64,000 nt of DNA from Microbacterium sp. MF43 (GTDB taxonomy: Bacteria > Actinomycetota > Actinomycetes > Actinomycetales > Microbacteriaceae). Of the stretch, positions 58,051 through 64,000 are shown piece after piece. The notes below the pieces were generated by a model. It saw nothing but the letters and a program-made list of their open reading frames with translations. It did not search any database and was not told the origin of the DNA. Location: assembly GCF_012847295.1 (NCBI RefSeq), contig NZ_JABBDY010000002.1, positions 744,001 through 808,000 of the forward strand, given 5' to 3'. The translations under genes were made by a program, and so were the position numbers. Numbering within the stretch: the stretch's first letter is position 1; each line of letters begins with the position of its first letter.

Positions 58051-59357
58051 GCCGGACCGACCAGTTCGCGCCAATACTCGCCGTCCGGATAAGTAAATCG
58101 CGCGACCGATTCGTCGAGCATCTTCGCGCTGTATCCGGGAGCGCGCGGTACCACATAGGCTCCACGATCGACGATGCAAGGGTCCTCGAAGTGCTCGTGG
58201 AGGTGGTCGACGTACTCGGTCACGCGACCTTCAAGACTTCCCGAGATCGCGATGTAGTCGAACACGGAAAGGTGTTGTACGAGTTCGCACAACCCGACTC
58301 CCCCCGCGTGCGGGCAGACGGGGACCCCGAATCGGTGAGCCATAAGATAGACGGGCAGGATCTCGTTGATGCTCGCCAAGCGCGCAGAATCCAACTGGCA
58401 GACGTCGATCGCATCGGCCTGAAAGAACTGCTTGAAAAGCACGCGATTCATCCCATGCTCGCCGGTAGCGACCGCGACCGGTGCGACTGCTCGTCGGATC
58501 TGTGCGTGGCCCAGCACATCGTCAGGGCTTGTCGGCTCCTCGATCCACCGCGGCGCGAATCTGGCGAGGTCGCGTACTTTTTCGATGGCCTCAGGGACAT
58601 CCCACACCTGATTCGCATCGATCATGAGGTTGATCTCAGGGCCGATGACATCACGCACGATTGTTAGCCGGCGCACATCGTCCTCGTGATTGGCGCCGAC
58701 TTTGATCTTGATGTCTCGGTACCCCGCCTCAACGGCTTCTCGACACAGCCTCCGAAGACGGTCGTCCGCATAACCCAGCCAGCCCGCGCTTGTGGTGTAA
58801 CACGGGTACCCGTTCTCACTTAGGTGCTCCAGGCGCGCGTCGCGCGATGGACCCATCGACTGGAGGATCTCGATTGCGTCCTCACGCGTGAGCGCGTCAC
58901 TGAGATAGGTCAGGTCCATCGTGTCGACGAGCTCGGGGGGGGACATGGAGGCGAGGAATTGCCAAAGCGGTAGACCTTTGAGGCGCGCCGCGAGGTCCCA
59001 CACGGCGTTCATCACTGCGGCCAGCGCCAGATGCTCCACCCCCTTGTCGGGCCCGAGCCAGCGCAGCTGGGAGTCGGACTTCAACATGCGATACGTGCCC
59101 CCGAGATCTCCTACGACGGCTTCTACGCGAAGCCCCACCAAGGTGGCGGCCCGAAGACGGCTCGCCAGCACGCACACATCGTTTCCCCGGCCGATGGTGA
59201 AGGTGAAACCGTACCCCGCCACCCCTGGAGCATCGGTGCGAATGATCACATACGCCGCGGAATAGTCGGCGTCGGCGTTCATCGCGTCCGATCCGTCTTG
59301 CGTGACCGAGGTGGGAAAGCGGACATCGATGACGTCGACTGCAGTGATTGTGGGCAC
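58035..59357 (-). CDS. L-fuconate dehydratase (enolase superfamily)
   Basis: 440 aa from a GTG at 59357 with AGGAG 5 nt upstream. Mandelate-racemase-like: KxK motif Lys217/Lys219 (DIKIKVG), metal ligands Asp247 (MIDANQVWD), Glu273/274 (RWIEEP) and Glu300 (ATGEHGMNR), His350 in VCPHAGG with Asp323. The blocks SDSQLRWLGP and ENGYPCYTTSAGWLGY and the length ~440 identify the L-fuconate dehydratase group. It makes 2-keto-3-deoxy-L-fuconate in the cytoplasm. It ends the importer operon. Confidence 0.95.
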   Translation of the reverse strand: MPTITAVDVIDVRFPTSVTQDGSDAMNADADYSAAYVIIRTDAPGVAGYGFTFTIGRGNDVCVLASRLRAATLVGLRVEAVVGDLGGTYRMLKSDSQLRWLGPDKGVEHLALAAVMNAVWDLAARLKGLPLWQFLASMSPPELVDTMDLTYLSDALTREDAIEILQSMGPSRDARLEHLSENGYPCYTTSAGWLGYADDRLRRLCREAVEAGYRDIKIKVGANHEDDVRRLTIVRDVIGPEINLMIDANQVWDVPEAIEKVRDLARFAPRWIEEPTSPDDVLGHAQIRRAVAPVAVATGEHGMNRVLFKQFFQADAIDVCQLDSARLASINEILPVYLMAHRFGVPVCPHAGGVGLCELVQHLSVFDYIAISGSLEGRVTEYVDHLHEHFEDPCIVDRGAYVVPRAPGYSAKMLDESVARFTYPDGEYWRELVGPAYATG

Positions 59358-59401
59358 AGATACTCCTATGAGTTGGATGTGGCGCTTGTGCGCGGCGAGA
59401 A

Positions 59402-60268
59402 TCAGCTCTTTACAGCGCCCTGGAGAAGCGCGTCTTCCATGCGGCGCTGAAGAAGGATGTAGACGAGGTACACGGGGATCATCGTGATCAGGCAGCCGGC
59501 CAGCAGGACGCCATAGTCCGTTGACGTGAGACTGATGAGGGTGGGCAGCGCGACCTGGACTGTTCGTTCCTCGACCCGCGGACCGATCAGGATCAGAGCG
59601 AACAAGTACTCGTTCCAGAAGGTCAGGAAGTTGAGGATAAGAACGGTAACCACACCCGGAATCGTGAGGGGAACATAGACACTCACCAAGATGCGAAGCC
59701 GACTCGCGCCGTCGAGCATCGCGCTCTCCTCCAATTCCTGGGGCACCGCTCGCATGAACTGTGCCAACAGGATGACGGACAGCGGGAGGGCGGTCGCTGG
59801 GAGAAAGAGAATGAAGAACTCGCGGGTTTGGAAAAGCCCCATGACGACTGCGAGGAGGAGCGTCGGGACGAGCGCTGCGAAGGCCGGTATGAGGAGCCCC
59901 AGAGCGAAAAGTCGCTCGACGAACAACCCGAACCGACCGGTACTTCGCGCGATGGCGTACGCCGCGGGGATGGCAAGCACGAGAGTAAGGATCTCGGCCG
60001 CGACCGTGGTGAGGGTCGAGTTAACCAGCCCCAGCCCCAGCTCAACGCGGTTCCACGCTGCGACGAAGTTGCTGATGTCCAGGGACGTTGGCAGTGCGAA
60101 AGGTGCAGTAAAGATCTCCGTGTTGTCTTTGAATGAGGCGAATACGATGAAGATGATCGGTATCGCGAGAAGAGCTGCGTAGAGCCAAGCGAGGACGTGC
60201 GCAATCGGATTCAATCGGAGGCGTGACCCGCTCGCCCGCGGGCGCTTGGAAGTGTTCATGATGTCCAC
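59402..60268 (-). CDS. Sugar ABC importer permease, MalG/UgpE type
   Basis: 288 aa from the GTG at 60268, sharing one base with the upstream TAG; an ATG at 60259 is the alternative. Six membrane spans beginning VLAWLYAALLAIPIIFIVF; EAA loop ESAMLDGASRLRILVSVYVP. It completes the importer for the fucose locus together with the permease and lipoprotein upstream. No ATPase gene is adjacent. Confidence 0.9.
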   Translation of the reverse strand: MDIMNTSKRPRASGSRLRLNPIAHVLAWLYAALLAIPIIFIVFASFKDNTEIFTAPFALPTSLDISNFVAAWNRVELGLGLVNSTLTTVAAEILTLVLAIPAAYAIARSTGRFGLFVERLFALGLLIPAFAALVPTLLLAVVMGLFQTREFFILFLPATALPLSVILLAQFMRAVPQELEESAMLDGASRLRILVSVYVPLTIPGVVTVLILNFLTFWNEYLFALILIGPRVEERTVQVALPTLISLTSTDYGVLLAGCLITMIPVYLVYILLQRRMEDALLQGAVKS

Positions 60269-61182
60269 TACACCGCCGGTCGGAAAAGGCGACGAATGAT
60301 GACAACCCCGACGATTCCGAGCGCGAAGAGAACCACTCCCACCGCCTGGCTGTAGCCGATGCGTGTTTGAGTGAATGCCAGGTCGTACACCAGAAAAGAA
60401 ATCGTGGTTGATGCGTTCCCGGGGCCGCCCTTAGTTAGCAACAGAATCGACCCCGCCGAGCTGAACAGCACCCAGATGAATTGCAGCATGAGGATCACGC
60501 CGAAGTAGTCCCTCGTGATCGGGAAGGCGACTCCCCACATGCGCCGCCAATGTCCCGCCCCATCGAGCTGCGCTGCTTCGAAAACGTCGGATCCAATGCC
60601 AGCCAGCCTCGCGCCAAACAGCACCGCCGTGAATCCGATGCCTCCCCACAGATCAACCACCATCACCGTCGCAAGAGCCGTTTCTTGAGTTGCCAGCCAG
60701 GGGCGGGTCAACTCCGCGAGGCCGATCGACTCGAGCGTTAGATTGAATAGTCCTGTGGGGGCGAAGATCGCATAGAACACCATGCTGCGTGCGGAGACAG
60801 AGATGAGCGCTGGCGTGAAGAGAAGAATTCGAAGAAGGCGATGACCTCGCGGCTTCAAGGACACGTAGTACCCCAGCATGAAGGAACACACGAGCAGTAT
60901 GGGAAGCACGACCGCGAGTTGGATCGCGGTGTTACGGACAGCGATCCAGAAGACCGGATCGGCCCACATTGTGACGAAGTTCTGCGCTCCGACATACTCG
61001 CTCTCCGCGACCAGACCGGACCACTCGAGGGTCGCGATCACGAACATCGCGATGAGCGGACCGATCGTAAAGACGCCGTACCAGACGATCGCTGGCGTGG
61101 TCAGCAGAGCAAGTCCGTGCTTGTCAGCGGATGCGCGCCGCCTCTTCGGGGTCGCAGGGCTAAGCGCGGCAGCCGTGGCCAT
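60268..61182 (-). CDS. Sugar ABC importer permease, MalF/UgpA type
   Basis: 304 aa from the ATG at 61182 with CGGAGAG 4 nt upstream. Six membrane spans (first: AIVWYGVFTIGPLIAMFVI), EAA loop EAAQLDGAGHWRRMWGVAFP, ending VIIRRLFRPAV. Lies 71 bp downstream of the binding-protein gene. Confidence 0.9.
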   Translation of the reverse strand: MATAAALSPATPKRRRASADKHGLALLTTPAIVWYGVFTIGPLIAMFVIATLEWSGLVAESEYVGAQNFVTMWADPVFWIAVRNTAIQLAVVLPILLVCSFMLGYYVSLKPRGHRLLRILLFTPALISVSARSMVFYAIFAPTGLFNLTLESIGLAELTRPWLATQETALATVMVVDLWGGIGFTAVLFGARLAGIGSDVFEAAQLDGAGHWRRMWGVAFPITRDYFGVILMLQFIWVLFSSAGSILLLTKGGPGNASTTISFLVYDLAFTQTRIGYSQAVGVVLFALGIVGVVIIRRLFRPAV

Positions 61183-61253
61183 GAAACTCTCCGTTCGATA
61201 GAGGCAGCGGGCGGGGCTCACGGTTCCGTCGAGACCCCGCCCGAATGAGCTCC

Positions 61254-62510
61254 TCAGGGGTACACGCTCTCCAGGCCGGCACAGATTGTCTGGGCGTCGG
61301 CTCCCGGTGAGTAGGCCAATGTCGTCTGTCGGATAAGGGGATCGGCGACCTCGCCCGGAACCGCGGTGTCGGGCATAACTGCGAACTCAACAGCGCTGGG
61401 CAAATCCGCGGTCGCCTCCGCGAGCAGCGGATTGGTGATTTCGACGGGCTCGTCGAAGACATAGGCGACCGAACCGTTCGCCTCGTTGACGAAGCGTCCG
61501 GCAATCTCCGGGGTGTAGAACGCCGACACGAAATCGCGGACAGCGTCGATCTTCTCGGCGCCGTTGTTGCTGATGAAGAATCCGCTGCCCGTGTAGCCGG
61601 AGAGCGCCGTCGGCTGGGTGTATTGTCCGCCGTCGGGGATGGGAAGGCCCCCCAGTTGGATGTTCAAGTCATCGGGGGTGTCGCCGAAGGCCCACTCGCC
61701 AGCGGACATGATCGCAGCGCTGCCATCATAGAAAGTCGCATTCATCTGGTCAGCGGTGTATCCCTCCGCATCGGCGATGAAGACACCCGCATCCCTTAGC
61801 GTCGTGAAGAGCTCGATGCCCTCCATGGCGGACGGGACCGCGCAGTAGTTTCCTTCCGCGAAGACGGCACGCGCATCTTCGGGACTCATGTACGATTGCA
61901 TGATCTGCATGAAGAGCTTCTGACCCGACCAGTCACTTCCGCCGACGACGAGGGGCTCGGACCCGGTTGCCCGCAAGGCGTCTGCGGCGCGGATCAACTC
62001 GTCGGTGGTGGTGGGAACGCTCACGCCCGCGTCCTCCAGCAGGTCGAGGTTGTACCAGACGGGCCAGACGAAGCCGCGATATGGGAACCCGCTGAGCTGG
62101 CCCTCGGCGTTCTGCCACTCGTCGAGCGCCTCGGGCTTGATGGAGTCGGACAGTCCCCAGTCGCTGAGGTAATCATCAACCGGCACGGCCACTCCATTGG
62201 CGACCCAGTCGAGCGTCCGGCCGAAGAGATTCACGATGACGACATCCGCTTCGTCGCCCCCGACGACCGAGGTCTCGAACACCTCTTGGATGTCGTCACC
62301 TGCTGGGGTGACTTCAACCTCAAGTCCGCTATCTTCCTCGAACTGAGCGATCACATCCTCCTGGATCTTCCACTCGGGACTGTCGGGCGTAAATGATGAC
62401 AGGACGGTGAACGTCTCATCCTCACTCTGCGCGCCCGAGGTGCATCCCGCGACGCTCACGGCCGCTGCCAGCAGGACCACCCCTGCGCCCGCCTTTATCG
62501 ATCTGTTCAT
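61254..62510 (-). CDS. Sugar ABC importer substrate-binding lipoprotein
   Basis: 418 aa. The ATG at 62510 is preferred over the one at 62513 because AGGAGG would touch the latter. Lipobox VAGC with modified Cys23. Family-1 binding fold: FTVLSSFTPDSPEWKIQEDV, DEADVVIVNLFGRT, WPVWYNLDLLEDAGVSVPTT, late FVSAFYTPEIAGRFVNEA. It captures the sugar or glycan fragment handled by the GH29/GH2 enzymes. Acidic, as usual for secreted proteins here. Confidence 0.92.
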   Translation of the reverse strand: MNRSIKAGAGVVLLAAAVSVAGCTSGAQSEDETFTVLSSFTPDSPEWKIQEDVIAQFEEDSGLEVEVTPAGDDIQEVFETSVVGGDEADVVIVNLFGRTLDWVANGVAVPVDDYLSDWGLSDSIKPEALDEWQNAEGQLSGFPYRGFVWPVWYNLDLLEDAGVSVPTTTDELIRAADALRATGSEPLVVGGSDWSGQKLFMQIMQSYMSPEDARAVFAEGNYCAVPSAMEGIELFTTLRDAGVFIADAEGYTADQMNATFYDGSAAIMSAGEWAFGDTPDDLNIQLGGLPIPDGGQYTQPTALSGYTGSGFFISNNGAEKIDAVRDFVSAFYTPEIAGRFVNEANGSVAYVFDEPVEITNPLLAEATADLPSAVEFAVMPDTAVPGEVADPLIRQTTLAYSPGADAQTICAGLESVYP

Positions 62511-62591
62511 CATGCCTCCTTGCACGCTGTGTCGGTCTCTGCACGAAACATCCCACCAATTACGGGAATCTGCGCTGAGTTCCTTAGAATT

Positions 62592-62605
62592 TACATCACT
62601 GTAAC
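62592..62605. promoter_or_regulatory. Palindrome upstream of the fucose importer operon
   Basis: TTACATCACTGTAA: 5-bp arms TTACA and TGTAA round TCAC, 82 bp before the lipoprotein start in an AT-rich stretch of the 109-bp gap. It differs from the TGGTGCAACCA site, so a second regulator may be involved. Confidence 0.45.
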
Positions 62606-62619
62606 GAGGAAAGATAGGA

Positions 62620-64000
62620 TCAATTGGAAAGTCCGAACGATCCAAAACAAGTTGATCCAGTGCCTTCCAGGCGGAAGCGCTCCCCACGAAACTCGACTTC
62701 GCACGGCGCATCCGCGAGGACGACGAGCCGCGTGTGGTCGGCGAGTGCGACAACCCTCGCTGAGGCCGTCACCTCGTCGGTAACGTCCCAGAGCATCACA
62801 TCGGCCTCGACGCCGACTATCCGTCGAGTCGCGTACACCACGTCGCCAACACGGATCACAGTCACGGAATGCTCTCCAGCGGGCAGGCGCCTCACCCCCC
62901 AACCGCTCCATCCCGCAGGCAGCGGAGGAAGACTCGCGCCGAACGACAGTTGGCCATCCTCATGGTCGAGGTGCAAGAGTCCTCGCACGACCGCCCATGT
63001 GTAGGTCGGCGGCATCCATGGGCTGGCTGCCATGCCCAGACTCAAGGGAGGTCGGTCGGGGGCGCCGGAGAACCACTCAGGGAACGCGCCGGGCGCTACT
63101 TGGCCGAACTGGACCGGGCTATCACTGAGTACGGGGACGCTTAGTGTCACGAGCGACGTCGCGGTTGCGTCCGGATCATGGTCGCGCACTGCTACTGCGA
63201 TCCAAGCGCTGAGGTTCGGCCAGACACCCCCCATCAGGCCCAGTCCATACTCGTCGTCGTACTCCGGCTCACCCAGCGGCACGGTGCGGGCTCCTGCTGG
63301 TGCCTGGACGCGAGGCGAGGTGAGAAGGTCCGCCACCGCCTTCGCGCGGTCGCCCTCGGCGGCACCGAACAGGAGGGGAAAGACCACGTCGGAAGTAAGT
63401 TCCTGGCGCACCATCCCGTCTCCCGTCTTCGTCAACGCGTAGGAATTAAGCGCCGAGCTCCACAATTCTGCGTTGATCGCGCCCCGCAGCTCGCTCGCGC
63501 GATCGCGCCAAGACCCCGCCTGGGCATGCCCCGATGCCTCCAAGAGGTAACCCACATCGTCGAGGGCTTGGGCTATGAGGCTGTTTATCTCAGTGGTCGC
63601 GCCGAGGATCTGATAGCCGTTGATGATGTTTCTCCAGGTGGCGAGACCCCAGACGTTAGTCGGCTCGATGTATCGCGCGCTTTCCGCATAGAACAACCCG
63701 TCGGCGCGACGTTGATCGAGGAGGTACTCGGCGGCCGCGACGACCGTGGGAAGGATCCGACCGAGGAAGATCGGATCTCTGGCAACTCGGTAATGCGCGG
63801 CGACCGCAATGATGAAGAGCGGCGTGTCGTCCTTCACCGTGAGGGCGTATCCGTCACGGAAACCATCGAACGGCGGCGACGAGACGAGTGCAGAAAAGTC
63901 CTCGGTGCGATGCGCCACGCCGTGGAAGGTCATTGCGAGATGATCCCCCCGCGCCGGCGGATCGGTTTGCGGGTCGACCGCGCTCCGCATGAACTCGGTG
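62620..64000 (-). CDS. Six-hairpin glycosidase-like protein, C-terminal part (runs off the right edge)
   Basis: The frame is open to the right edge (codons for TEF precede the Met at 63990), so the N-terminus is missing; ~460 residues are visible. A helical (alpha/alpha)6 toroid pattern is clear: DDTPLFIIAVAAHYRVARD, RRADGLFYAESARYIEPTN, WRNIINGYQILGATTEINSL and EYDDEYGLGLMGGVWPNLSA. A beta-sandwich follows (~350-460 of the visible part). This resembles amylo-alpha-1,6-glucosidase/GH63- or GH78-like clan members. No catalytic acid can be assigned safely. First visible gene of the importer-fucD operon. Confidence 0.75.
   Translation of the reverse strand, partial: TEFMRSAVDPQTDPPARGDHLAMTFHGVAHRTEDFSALVSSPPFDGFRDGYALTVKDDTPLFIIAVAAHYRVARDPIFLGRILPTVVAAAEYLLDQRRADGLFYAESARYIEPTNVWGLATWRNIINGYQILGATTEINSLIAQALDDVGYLLEASGHAQAGSWRDRASELRGAINAELWSSALNSYALTKTGDGMVRQELTSDVVFPLLFGAAEGDRAKAVADLLTSPRVQAPAGARTVPLGEPEYDDEYGLGLMGGVWPNLSAWIAVAVRDHDPDATATSLVTLSVPVLSDSPVQFGQVAPGAFPEWFSGAPDRPPLSLGMAASPWMPPTYTWAVVRGLLHLDHEDGQLSFGASLPPLPAGWSGWGVRRLPAGEHSVTVIRVGDVVYATRRIVGVEADVMLWDVTDEVTASARVVALADHTRLVVLADAPCEVEFRGERFRLEGTGSTCFGSFGLSN

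Overview
This 64 kb stretch is chromosomal DNA of a high-GC Gram-positive bacterium, most likely a Microbacterium-like member of the Microbacteriaceae. The evidence is uniformly high GC with GTG/TTG starts, many 4-nt gene overlaps, HelR with a rifamycin-associated element, solo sugar ABC importers that lack their own ATPase, and secreted multidomain glycosidases of actinobacterial type. It reads as a free-living or plant-associated polysaccharide degrader. No ribosomal RNA or complete tRNA gene was seen.

Region 1 (1-15,180) is an arabinan/xylan-type utilisation locus: a GH65 phosphorylase-like enzyme cut by the left edge, three large secreted GH43 enzymes, a small secreted all-beta protein, a lipoprotein plus two permeases of a sugar importer, and a LacI regulator. 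The three GH43 enzymes end in the same roughly 90-residue C-terminal module. Two of their promoters share an identical 14-bp LacI-like operator and a second palindrome.

Region 2 (15,486-36,700) is mixed chromosomal content: DNA polymerase IV; HelR preceded by a rifamycin-associated element; an MDR oxidoreductase; an S51 peptidase; an SDR; a 72-residue secreted peptide; a sugar-acid pathway (SMP-30 lactonase, FCD regulator, dehydrogenase, RraA-like aldolase, IlvD/Edd dehydratase) built round a 17-bp operator; a thiolase; a ZIP transporter; a patatin; an alpha/beta hydrolase divergent from a CGNR regulator; an MFS exporter; a one-protein PTS permease; PPK2; and aspartate decarboxylase just beyond.

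Region 3 (37,095-45,627) is a defence island bounded by 21-bp direct repeats derived from the 3' end of a tRNA-Ser. It holds an Abi/HEPN-type protein and a complete type I Wadjet operon (jetA-jetB-jetC-jetD) headed by a small DUF1877/YfbM-like gene. No integrase is visible. A third, more decayed tRNA-Ser piece lies just inside the right border.

Region 4 (45,630-48,833) holds a frameshifted remnant of unknown family, an SbtA-like bicarbonate permease divergent from a small winged-helix protein, and a scar of three decayed genes: an FCD regulator, an aldo/keto reductase and an IS256 transposase.

Region 5 (48,834-64,000) is an L-fucose/fucoside locus. One overlapping minus-strand operon encodes a GH2 beta-mannosidase, a GH29 alpha-L-fucosidase, an aldo/keto reductase (candidate L-fucose dehydrogenase), a ROK protein, an FAH-family hydrolase, an SDR and a fuconolactonase-like amidohydrolase. 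A divergent FCD regulator and a second minus-strand operon (six-hairpin glycosidase, binding protein, two permeases, L-fuconate dehydratase) complete it. Together these supply every step of the non-phosphorylating route from L-fucosides to pyruvate and L-lactate.
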